Source: an uncultured Nitrospira sp.
GTDB taxonomy: Bacteria > Nitrospirota > Nitrospiria > Nitrospirales > Nitrospiraceae
NCBI GenBank assembly: GCA_902500775.1
Contig: CABVRZ010000023.1
Location: 1 to 64,000, forward strand
DNA length: 64,000 bases
Direction: 5' to 3'
This document shows, in pieces, positions 34,301 to 42,197 of the stretch. Below the pieces are notes generated by a model. The model was not told the DNA's origin and searched no databases. It saw nothing but the letters and a program-made list of their open reading frames with translations. The stretch's first letter is position 1; each line of letters starts with the position of its first letter. Position numbers and translations under genes: made by a program.

Positions 34301-36124
34301 ATGACCTGTGGCAGCCGATCGTCGACCGGAAGCGGTTTTCTTCCACAAGGAGCAAGTTGGCTCATCCCTTGTGTCCTTGTTGCCTGTGCAGCCGCCCCTC
34401 AACCGCAAAAAACCGTTCAGCCCCCAACTGCCGCGCAACAGCTGTCTCCAGCGGCACCAGAATCTGATGCGACGTATCATTTCATGATGGGTCATCAGGC
34501 GGAGCTCTCTCAGGATATCGAAACGGCTCTCAAGGAATATCAAGCTGCCTTAAAGATCGATCCGAAGTCACGAGAAGTCCAATCCCGCTTGGCAGCCATC
34601 TATTTTGCGTTGGGGGATTTTCCACAGGCTGTTCGGTACGCCGAAGAAGTGGGCGAGGGGACGGGACAAGAACCACAGGTCCTCACACAGATGGCCGGCA
34701 TCCTTGCCGGAGCCGGGAAAGCGGATCATGCCCTTGAACTGTTGGATAAGGCAATCGACAGGACCCCAGAGCGAGGAGAGTCCTATTTTCCAAAAGGGTT
34801 GATTCTCTTAAACCAGAAGCGAATTGCCGAGGCAGAGCAAGCCGTGAAAAAGGGCCTGCAATATAGCTCGGATTCCCCGATCGGCCACTATTACTTAGGC
34901 CGGATCTCACTTGAGGCAGGCAATACTGACCAAGCGATCACAAGCTTTGACCGTGCCATTACGGTCAATCCCGCGTTTGAGCCCGCCTACCTCGCTCAGG
35001 CGTCTGTGTTTGAATCACGGCAAGAGAAGGACAAAGCGATTGCCATTCTGAGGAAGTATCTAGAGCAGGTGAATCCACGCAATCGAGACATTCGGCAACA
35101 TTTGGTCCAGCTCTACATCGCGACCAAAGATTATGCCGGAGGCCTCGCAGAACTTGAAACGATGTTGCAGGATAATCCTGGTGATCTGGATGCCCAATTG
35201 CGGATGGCGTTGATCTATGGAGAAATGAAAGAGTTCGCCAAAGCGATCAGTCGATTGACCGATATTTTGAACGCCAAGCCGGCCGAACTCAAGGTACGTG
35301 ACTATCTTGGATATTTATACGAAGAAACAAAAGATTTTCCCAAGGCCATCGAAACCTATCGGTACAACATCCAGCTGGACCCAAAGTTCTCTGATAGCCA
35401 CATACACCTAGGCGTGCTACTTTATCGACTTAAACAGTTTCCACAAGCCGCTACGCATCTCGGTGAGGCTGTGCATCTGGTACCGAAGCAACCGGAACCG
35501 CACATCGTGCTGGGATTGGCACATTTGCAAAATGATCAGTTTGAAAAGGCTGCGCAAGCGTTTGAAGAAGGGATTCGGCATCATCCCAAGAACGCTGACC
35601 TTCATTTCAACCTTGGCACGGCCTACGACAAACTGAATCGATTCGAAGACGTAGAGCACGCGATGGAGACTGCGCTCTCCCTTGATCCTCATCATGCCGA
35701 TGCTTTGAACTATCTCGGATACAGCTATGCCGACCGCGGGATCAAGATTGACCAGGCCTTATCCCTGACGAAACGGGCCGTTGCGCTAAAACCGGAGAAT
35801 GGATATTACATAGATAGCCTCGGATGGGCCTTCTATAAGTCCGGCATGCTCACCGAGGCCCTCACCGAAATTAGGAAAGCCGTCACCATGGTCGGTGATG
35901 ACCCCGTGATCTATGAGCACTTAGGGGACATCTACATGAGGCAAGAGAAGTCCTCTGATGCGCGTGACGCGTGGCTTCACTCCCTGGAGCTTGACCCTTC
36001 CAACGACAAATTGCTCCAACGGTTCCGTGAGCAAGGCATGACCAACCCCGCTTATGAAGAGCGAATCCAGCAGGCCAAGCGCCGTGTTGCAGAGAAGACA
36101 CAGGGTCAACTAGCCACTCCCTAG
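34301..36124 (+). CDS. Large TPR-repeat lipoprotein
   Basis: A 607-residue protein with a signal peptide ending in the lipobox LVAC at 26-29 (lipidated Cys29), a short Pro/Gln linker, then about 14 tetratricopeptide repeats to the C-terminus (for example ALKEYQAALKIDPKSREVQ, AITSFDRAITVNPAFEPAY, AIETYRYNIQLDPKFSDSH, AAQAFEEGIRHHPKNADLH). TPRs make protein-binding solenoids; lipidated TPR proteins of this size often serve in envelope assembly, secretion or polysaccharide export. Its place just before the pilin and glycan genes suggests an envelope role. No enzyme motif is seen. Confidence 0.8.
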   Translation: MTCGSRSSTGSGFLPQGASWLIPCVLVACAAAPQPQKTVQPPTAAQQLSPAAPESDATYHFMMGHQAELSQDIETALKEYQAALKIDPKSREVQSRLAAIYFALGDFPQAVRYAEEVGEGTGQEPQVLTQMAGILAGAGKADHALELLDKAIDRTPERGESYFPKGLILLNQKRIAEAEQAVKKGLQYSSDSPIGHYYLGRISLEAGNTDQAITSFDRAITVNPAFEPAYLAQASVFESRQEKDKAIAILRKYLEQVNPRNRDIRQHLVQLYIATKDYAGGLAELETMLQDNPGDLDAQLRMALIYGEMKEFAKAISRLTDILNAKPAELKVRDYLGYLYEETKDFPKAIETYRYNIQLDPKFSDSHIHLGVLLYRLKQFPQAATHLGEAVHLVPKQPEPHIVLGLAHLQNDQFEKAAQAFEEGIRHHPKNADLHFNLGTAYDKLNRFEDVEHAMETALSLDPHHADALNYLGYSYADRGIKIDQALSLTKRAVALKPENGYYIDSLGWAFYKSGMLTEALTEIRKAVTMVGDDPVIYEHLGDIYMRQEKSSDARDAWLHSLELDPSNDKLLQRFREQGMTNPAYEERIQQAKRRVAEKTQGQLATP

Positions 36125-36456
36125 GCTCCTTGCCTACCCACCGATCATTTCATTGACTACCTGTGCCCTGCTGGAACTGGACGACCTGGCTTGATAGCCC
36201 GGTTGCAACCTGCCCTAAAGCCGGTCCAGGTGCCAATTCTTGGCGATTCAGAACACATTGCGGTCACAGAACTGTTCGACAGGAGCCACGCTCCCGACTC
36301 ATCTTTCGTAACCTATTGCAACATCAGGGATCAGTGGTACACGTCATCGTGTCTCTCAGCGGCATTGAACCTGCTATGAGAACCCATAGGCGGCAACTCA
36401 GGCGCCGCAGGTTATGACCATAGCCGTCAGTGAACCATCAACAAGGAGGCAGTACA
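36125..36456. other. Leader region before the pilin gene
   Basis: These 332 bases between the TPR lipoprotein gene and the pilin hold no supported gene; short frames here have no motifs. They contain a candidate sigma-54 promoter at 36360-36375 and the pilin ribosome site AAGGAGG at 36442-36448. No terminator for the upstream gene is evident. Confidence 0.5.
36360..36375 (+). promoter_or_regulatory. Candidate sigma-54 promoter for the pilin gene
   Basis: CGGCATTGAACCTGCT has GG (36361-36362) and GC (36373-36374) separated by exactly ten bases, as required for the -24/-12 class (consensus TGGCAC-N5-TTGCT). Matching bases include GGCA and TGCT; two conserved positions differ. Transcription would begin near 36386, about 70 bases before the ATG. 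Pilin genes of many bacteria are driven by RpoN with PilSR. Confidence 0.35.
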
Positions 36457-36957
36457 ATGTTGACGTCGCTTCGCAAACAAGAGGGTTTTACCCTCATCGA
36501 GTTGATGATCGTCGTGGCGATCATTGGAATCCTGGCGGCCATCGCCATTCCCAACTTCGTGACGTACCAATCGAAATCGAAGCAGTCGGAAGCCAAGGTC
36601 AGCCTTGGGGCAATTTACACATCAACCGTGGCGTTTCAAGCTGAACAGCCAACATCAACCTATATCGCGCCAAACATCACAGCGATTGGTTGGGCGCCAT
36701 CAGGAACGCCGAGATATTCCTTCTGGTATGATGTGACCACCGCACCTCGGTCGTTCAGCGGCAGCAACCTGAATAACGTTTCAGGCTGCGACCTCGCGAC
36801 AGAACCGGTAGGTGGTGGTGCTCCGGTTGCTACGTCTACGGCATTCACGACTTCTGCAAAGGGGCAGATTGACACAGATCCCACCTGTGACGTCTGGACA
36901 ATAAGCGATTCCCGAGCGCTCATAAACGTGGCGACCTTCAACGACGTCGCTCAATAG
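36457..36957 (+). CDS. pilA: Type IV major pilin
   Basis: Subunit of the type IV pilus fibre. The 166-residue prepilin has a short basic leader with the prepilin-peptidase site KQEG^[13 protein letters not shown]; processing after Gly10 would leave Phe1 (methylated) and Glu5. The hydrophobic helix is followed by a globular domain with two cysteines (SGCDLATE and DPTCDVW) placed to form the C-terminal disulfide loop. An AAGGAGG ribosome site precedes the chosen ATG. A strong intrinsic terminator follows, so the transcript is probably abundant and monocistronic. The adjacent ligase-like gene raises the possibility of pilin glycosylation. Confidence 0.93.
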   Translation: MLTSLRKQEGFTLIELMIVVAIIGILAAIAIPNFVTYQSKSKQSEAKVSLGAIYTSTVAFQAEQPTSTYIAPNITAIGWAPSGTPRYSFWYDVTTAPRSFSGSNLNNVSGCDLATEPVGGGAPVATSTAFTTSAKGQIDTDPTCDVWTISDSRALINVATFNDVAQ

Positions 36958-36991
36958 TACAGCACGTCTTGTGAGGTGCCGAAAAGCCGAT

Positions 36992-37022
36992 GAGGGGCTC
37001 CACTTAGGGGCCCCTCTTTTTT
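36992..37022 (+). terminator. Intrinsic terminator of the pilin gene
   Basis: The 7-bp stem GAGGGGC (36992-36998) / GCCCCTC (37010-37016) is followed directly by six T residues. It is the clearest rho-independent terminator in the window and lies 35 bases after the pilin stop. Confidence 0.85.
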
Positions 37023-37060
37023 AATTCTGCGACCAGTCTGTGTCGCAAAACAAAACTTTC

Positions 37061-37089
37061 TTGACGGTTCATCCCGTTCAATTTAACGT
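37061..37089 (+). promoter_or_regulatory. Weak candidate promoter for the ligase-like operon
   Basis: TTGACG at 37061-37066, a 17-base spacer, then TAACGT at 37084-37089. The -35 is five of six, the -10 only three of six. It lies after the pilin terminator and 70 bases before the next gene, where a promoter is expected. Confidence 0.3.
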
Positions 37090-37158
37090 ATTTTTGTGTG
37101 GCTCGATCGGCTACATGTCTAGATATATCCCGCGAATATTGGCGGGGATCCTGATCCA

Positions 37159-39180
37159 ATGCATAAGGATATCCATCTCTCAGCGTTTGATGCGGATTCG
37201 CTTCAACCATTCAATGGGTTGCATGGACAAAGTCGTGCGCCTCGCGGAGATCTGAATGAAATTGGAATACTCCTCGGGCTCATGTTTTTCGTTCCGCTGA
37301 TTGACGGTGGAACCACCTACCTTCCTATCCTAATCCTACGTCTTGTTCTTATTGCCTGGCTGACTATCAGGATCTTCCGATCGCTCCGGGACGGGACACT
37401 TATCCTGTATCGGAGTCCCATGCTGCTTCCGGTTGTAGTGTTTCTTGGAGTCGCTTCCATAGGGATCTGGCACTCTTCGTACACAGCAGTGTCAATACAG
37501 GGGGTTGTGGGCCTGTTCATGTATACCGTGTTTTTCTTCCTGCTCTTCCATCAACACTATCTCCGCGCGTCTCTGCGTGTACTGACGCTAGGAATCATCT
37601 CACTTGGCCTGCTCGAAGGGCTACTGGGAGTGATCCAATACTTATGGCTGGGCGAAATACGAGCCAAGGGAACATTCTTCAATCCCAATATGTTTGCTGC
37701 CTATGAAGCGGTTACGGTCATTCTTACACTCAGCCTCTTGGCGTGGATGAAATGGACTGAACACGGCTGGGCAGACAAAGGCTTAATTGGCACTGCCTTT
37801 GGTATTTCGCTTCTGGCATTTGTGATGGCCCAATCGAGAGGGGCACTCGGCGCACTCCTCGTCGCGTTGCTGTTCGTAGGCTTGTGTCGCTCATGGAAAC
37901 TATCCATTTTCTGCCCTCTTGCGATGCTCATCGCAGTGATCACGTTCCCAAACCCTATCAAACAGCGGGTGCTGACCGTGTCGGATCAGGATCAATACGC
38001 CTATACGCGGTTTGATATTTGGAGGAATTCACTCAACCGCATTGCAGATCATCCACTGGGAACAGGATTAGGCACCTATAAGCACCTCTCATTCAAGTAC
38101 CGCTTTCCTCTTGAGGATGAGATCGCGCGGTATGGAAAGCGTGCTGAATCGGCGCATAACGAGTACCTTCAAATGGCCGTGGAGTTGGGAGTAGGGGGGC
38201 TCGTACTGTTTGTTGTTGGTGTCGGTATCTGGGGATGGGAAGTGAAAGAAGTGCTGCGGAGAGACTTGTCCTCATGGGAAAGAGGGACCGTTGTGGGCGT
38301 ATCCGGTGGCGCTCTCGTCATCTTGGCTCATGCCGCTGTAGACTCTTTATTCCATGAACCTGCGCTGGTCTTACTCCTGATCCTCTGTGGAAGCACAGCC
38401 TTGATCGTGAAACGTTTTGCTACGTCCTGTGGTCCTCTCACTTGGGCCATTCCGTTTCCATATCATCCAGCCCGCGCAGTTCTGGTATGCCTCCTCGCAA
38501 CAGCCTCAGCACTTCTCGTCATTCAACCAGCTGCCGCGTGGTTCGCATACGAGCAGGGGAATACCGCTTCACAAAGTGGTCACATTGAACAGGCTGGGCA
38601 ATGGTATCACCGTGCGATTCTAATCGATCCTGGAATAACGGCCTATCGAGATGCAGCCGCTCGGATAAACGTGTCGGGATACTACGCCTCAGGTGATCCT
38701 CAGCGACTGATATCCGCCGTGGACGAAATGGTGATTGCTCAGCAGTTAAATCCATTGGACGGTCGAACGCCCTCTCGCTTAGGAATGCTCTATGTATTGC
38801 TTGCGAAACGAGCGGTGTCTATCGATCGCCGGGAAGATCTTCTTGCACAGGCCGCGAGGGCTTACGAAGGAGCAATTAACGTTGACCCATTCTCACCATT
38901 CAACTATGTCGAGCTAGGAGCAATTCGGTGGCGGCAGGGGAACTCACGTGAAGCACAAGTCCTCCTGGCACAATGTCTCGACTACGAACCAAACTTCTTG
39001 CCGGCAAGGGCTCTACTCGCTCAGCTGGCCACTGAAACTGGCCATAATGAGATTGCTCATGCCCAACATACGGCCATTGAACGCATCCAAGCACAATACA
39101 AGGGACGTGCGGTGAGTCCCCTTGAACGTCGCTTTCTAAGTGTAGATCTTAATGCCCGCGATCAAGAGATAAAAGAGTAG
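37159..39180 (+). CDS. O-antigen ligase / pilin oligosaccharyltransferase-like protein with C-terminal repeats
   Basis: A 673-residue inner-membrane protein of the Wzy_C (O-antigen ligase, Wzy polymerase and PglL/PilO-type oligosaccharyltransferase) group. About twelve membrane segments fill residues 35-450. The large periplasmic loop (around 275-350) contains YAYTRFDIWRNSLNRIADHPLGTGLGTYKH and SAHNEYLQMAVELG, the family signature, and GTFFNPNMFAAY lies earlier. After about 450 there is a soluble TPR-like region (QWYHRAILIDPGITAY, AYEGAINVDPFSPFNYVELGA). Members transfer undecaprenyl-linked glycans to lipid A or protein. Its place after a pilin gene makes pilin the leading acceptor hypothesis; lipid A is the alternative. 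Confidence 0.8.
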   Translation: MHKDIHLSAFDADSLQPFNGLHGQSRAPRGDLNEIGILLGLMFFVPLIDGGTTYLPILILRLVLIAWLTIRIFRSLRDGTLILYRSPMLLPVVVFLGVASIGIWHSSYTAVSIQGVVGLFMYTVFFFLLFHQHYLRASLRVLTLGIISLGLLEGLLGVIQYLWLGEIRAKGTFFNPNMFAAYEAVTVILTLSLLAWMKWTEHGWADKGLIGTAFGISLLAFVMAQSRGALGALLVALLFVGLCRSWKLSIFCPLAMLIAVITFPNPIKQRVLTVSDQDQYAYTRFDIWRNSLNRIADHPLGTGLGTYKHLSFKYRFPLEDEIARYGKRAESAHNEYLQMAVELGVGGLVLFVVGVGIWGWEVKEVLRRDLSSWERGTVVGVSGGALVILAHAAVDSLFHEPALVLLLILCGSTALIVKRFATSCGPLTWAIPFPYHPARAVLVCLLATASALLVIQPAAAWFAYEQGNTASQSGHIEQAGQWYHRAILIDPGITAYRDAAARINVSGYYASGDPQRLISAVDEMVIAQQLNPLDGRTPSRLGMLYVLLAKRAVSIDRREDLLAQAARAYEGAINVDPFSPFNYVELGAIRWRQGNSREAQVLLAQCLDYEPNFLPARALLAQLATETGHNEIAHAQHTAIERIQAQYKGRAVSPLERRFLSVDLNARDQEIKE

Positions 39181-39192
39181 GTTCGGCGTGTG

Positions 39193-40071
39193 ATGATGTT
39201 GCGAGTTCAGCACATACTACTGGCGGTCGTTGGCCTCTTTCTCTTATTGGGATCAGGCCTTCTCCAGATGCGCCTTGAGCAGAGTCGTGAGAGCATTCCC
39301 AAACTTCAACGGTTTATGTTCTTGCCCCAGGCAGAAGTCCTGAAAATACTTTCATTGGGATATCATTCCGTTGTTGCAGATTTCCTTTGGCTTCAAACTA
39401 TTCAAGTTATGGGAGAAAAGAAGGTTACAGAAGAAGCCGGATATTGGATGTATCGAGCATTAGATACGGTGACGACACTTGATCCCCAGTTTGTGCGGGC
39501 ATATGAGGCTGGAGGTCTCGCGCTGTGCACATTGGTGGTTCTCCCGGACCAGAGCAATGCGCTGCTGGAAAAAGGCATGAAGCACAATCCAGAAGTCTGG
39601 CAACTCCCATTTTACCTTGGGATCAACTATTACTTCGAGATCGGAGACGACAAGAAGGCTGGTGACTACATTGCCAGAGCCGCACGACTTCCGGGAGCAC
39701 CAGACCATTTAGCTGGTTTAGCTGCTCGATTGTATGTGTCAGCGAAGGCTCCTCAGAATGCGGTGGAACTGTTGGCCTCGCTATATGAACGCACACCGGA
39801 GGGCGAAACGCGACACGTCTTGGAGCAGCGCTTGAAGCAAGCGATCGTCGCACGTGACACTCAGATCCTGAGCGAGGCCATTGGGCGCTATCGTGATCGC
39901 TTTTTAAGTTGGCCTCACCAGCTTGAAGACTTGGTCATACAGGGAATTCTCACGGCACTCCCGCGCGATCCGTCTGGAGAACACTATCTGTATGATCCTT
40001 CCAGTCAGATGGTTACGAGCAATTCGATCGAAGAGAAACTGATCATGAAGGGGCATAGGCGGCGAGGATGA
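39193..40071 (+). CDS. PilG-like accessory protein (membrane anchor plus helical repeats)
   Basis: A protein of about 292 residues with an N-terminal membrane segment (ILLAVVGLFLLLGSGLL), a DFLWLQTIQVMGEKK motif, and TPR-like helices (ALDTVTTLDPQFVRAYEAGGLAL, KGMKHNPEVWQLPFYLGINYYFE). The order pilin, this gene, ABC ATPase, ABC permease matches the pilA-pilG-pilH-pilI order described for Myxococcus pilus genes, so PilG-like is an inference from context. Starts at GTG 39190, ATG 39193 or ATG 39196 are all possible. It overlaps the ATPase gene by four bases. Confidence 0.6.
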   Translation: MMLRVQHILLAVVGLFLLLGSGLLQMRLEQSRESIPKLQRFMFLPQAEVLKILSLGYHSVVADFLWLQTIQVMGEKKVTEEAGYWMYRALDTVTTLDPQFVRAYEAGGLALCTLVVLPDQSNALLEKGMKHNPEVWQLPFYLGINYYFEIGDDKKAGDYIARAARLPGAPDHLAGLAARLYVSAKAPQNAVELLASLYERTPEGETRHVLEQRLKQAIVARDTQILSEAIGRYRDRFLSWPHQLEDLVIQGILTALPRDPSGEHYLYDPSSQMVTSNSIEEKLIMKGHRRRG

Positions 40072-41000
40072 AACCGCTACGAATACACGGTTTGACAAAA
40101 GAATATCGGATCGGGTTTAGCCGGCGATCCGTTCTGGCCCTCGACCATCTGGATTTGGAAATAGATGAAGGCGAAGTCTTTGGTTTCCTGGGTCATAATG
40201 GAGCCGGAAAAACAACTACTATCAAACTGCTCATGGGACTTGTCTATCCTACCGCCGGGGAAGCCTGGATCTTAGATCGTTCAATTCGTGACGTAGGTGT
40301 TAAACAGAGCATTGGATTTCTCCCTGAGTCTCCATTTTTCTACGAATACCTTACGGCCGAGGAATTTCTGACGTTCTATGGCCAATTGTTCGGAATCGGC
40401 GGTGTAACGCTCACCAAGAAGATTGACGAACTCTTAGAGCTGGTATCGATGACGGATGCCCGTCGTCGTCCGCTACGGAAGTTTTCAAAAGGGATGCTCC
40501 AGCGAATCGGCATCGCTCAAGCGTTGATCAATGATCCCAAACTGGTCATCCTTGATGAACCCATGTCTGGATTGGACCCCGTTGGACGGCGAGATGTGCG
40601 TGACATCATTCTTCGTCTCAAACAAGAAGGCAAGACCATTTTTTTTAGTTCCCACATTCTTCCCGATGTCGAGATGATCTGCGATAGGATTGCAGTCCTC
40701 GTGAAGGGACGACTGAAGGCAGTGGGAACTGTTCAGGAGCTCGCAGGAGCCTCCTCGGTCACGTCTATCGAGCTTGTGGCTCAAGACGTTTCTGAATCCA
40801 CGGTTGCAGGAATTCAGGATTGGGGTGCAACAGCAACCAGGCGTGGCCATCACATTTTGATCAAATTGGAGGATGACAAACGAGTCAATGACGTAATTGA
40901 GCGAATCATCAGACAGAATGGGCGAATCGTCTCGCTCACCCCACACAAGCAATCATTGGAAGAATTCTTCCTCACGGAGTCAGGGATGAATCGCATATGA
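40068..41000 (+). CDS. ABC transporter ATP-binding protein (PilH-like)
   Basis: A 310-residue ABC ATPase of the CcmA/NatA group. Walker A GHNGAGKT is at 42-49, the signature is FSKGMLQRIGIAQAL, Walker B is LVILDEPMSGLDP, and the switch His lies in FFSSHILPD. A C-terminal regulatory extension of about 90 residues follows. Coupled by ATGA overlaps to the genes on both sides. In Myxococcus the equivalent PilH-PilI transporter is needed for pilus assembly or pilin export; the cargo is unknown here. Confidence 0.85.
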   Translation: MKPLRIHGLTKEYRIGFSRRSVLALDHLDLEIDEGEVFGFLGHNGAGKTTTIKLLMGLVYPTAGEAWILDRSIRDVGVKQSIGFLPESPFFYEYLTAEEFLTFYGQLFGIGGVTLTKKIDELLELVSMTDARRRPLRKFSKGMLQRIGIAQALINDPKLVILDEPMSGLDPVGRRDVRDIILRLKQEGKTIFFSSHILPDVEMICDRIAVLVKGRLKAVGTVQELAGASSVTSIELVAQDVSESTVAGIQDWGATATRRGHHILIKLEDDKRVNDVIERIIRQNGRIVSLTPHKQSLEEFFLTESGMNRI

Positions 41001-41764
41001 ATCGGATGTTTGCCATTGCCTCCAACACATTCAAGGAAAATCTACGAGATAAGATTCTCTACAATCTTGTTTTTTTTGGTTTACTGTTGATTGGAGGCTC
41101 CGTTCTCCTTGGAAGCTTGGCAATAGGAGAACAAGGCAAGATCATAAAAGATCTTGGATTGGCAAGCATCAATGTCTTCGGAATCCTGATCGCAATCTTT
41201 GTCGGAATCGGATTAGTCAGTAAGGAAATTGAGAAACGGACGATCTACACCATAATTGCCAAACCCATCCCTCGCTATCAGTTCCTTCTTGGACGATACT
41301 CAGGTCTTGTTCTCACCCTTGTTGTTAACATCGCCATCATGACAATAGGGTTTTTTGCCACGCTCATGCTGGCCGGGATTGGTTTTGATGGAGGGCTTTT
41401 GAAAGCCATCGCCATGATCGTTCTGGAACTGCTTCTAATTGTTGCCGTGGCCGTAATGTTCTCAACGTTCACGACCCCCACCCTGAGCGCGACATTTACC
41501 TTGGCGATCTATGTCATTGGGCATATGACGGAGGATCTACAAGTGTTGGCCAATAAGCTCGAGAACCCGGTGATCAGCTGGACATTCAACGCCCTGTACT
41601 ATGGCCTTCCAAACCTTGGGTACTTCAATGTCAAGGGTGAAGCCGTGCATGGTTCTCCGATTAGCATGAACTACCTGCTACTCACGACAAGCTATGGGAT
41701 TGCCTACACGGCACTTCTCATGATTGCCGCCAGTCTGATTTTTCAACGACGGGATTTTAAATAG
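40997..41764 (+). CDS. ABC-2 type transporter permease (PilI-like)
   Basis: A 255-residue integral membrane protein with about six membrane segments, opening with MNRMFAIASNTFKENLRDKILYNL, which is typical of ABC-2 permeases of the NatB/NosY sort. The cytoplasmic coupling helix VSKEIEKRTIYTIIAKPIPRYQFLLGRY interacts with the ATPase in relatives. It overlaps the ATPase gene by four bases, so the pair forms one exporter. It closes the operon; a 433-base gap follows. Confidence 0.85.
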   Translation: MNRMFAIASNTFKENLRDKILYNLVFFGLLLIGGSVLLGSLAIGEQGKIIKDLGLASINVFGILIAIFVGIGLVSKEIEKRTIYTIIAKPIPRYQFLLGRYSGLVLTLVVNIAIMTIGFFATLMLAGIGFDGGLLKAIAMIVLELLLIVAVAVMFSTFTTPTLSATFTLAIYVIGHMTEDLQVLANKLENPVISWTFNALYYGLPNLGYFNVKGEAVHGSPISMNYLLLTTSYGIAYTALLMIAASLIFQRRDFK

Positions 41765-42197
41765 CAGGGCTTCGGAATACACAGATGATTGGGGCATCCA
41801 AGCCCACGATGGCCCAAACTGGACCCTGGACAATACTGATTATCATTTGCCTAAAATTCGGGTCAGCGGCAAAATTACTCAGAGCGGTGGAGGTTGTATC
41901 GCTAGGATACCACGCGGAGAGAAAAGAACCATGACACTCGCGGTCTCTCTCCGGTTGAAAGTTTATTTCTGCTCTGCTTGGCATCGCAAAACGCAACATC
42001 CCCGTCTTTTTCCCTCTACATGTTTAATCGAGGCTGGTTGAACCGTGAACGTCCGAAGGAATGTGTCACAGAACAGTATGGGACCAAAGCAAATCCTATC
42101 GTGCTGCAGCACACACATGTTTCCGTGCACGCTCATCTAACCGTGGGAACAACTTCTCAATGGACAAACGTGGGCGCAATCAGCTTATCAGAGGTGG
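41765..42197. other. Gap between the pilus block and the polysaccharide locus
   Basis: These 433 bases hold no supported gene: frames are short and lack motifs or ribosome sites. No terminator with a T-run and no consensus promoter was found, although the locus downstream must be initiated somewhere. It marks the left border of the glycan cluster. Confidence 0.5.
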
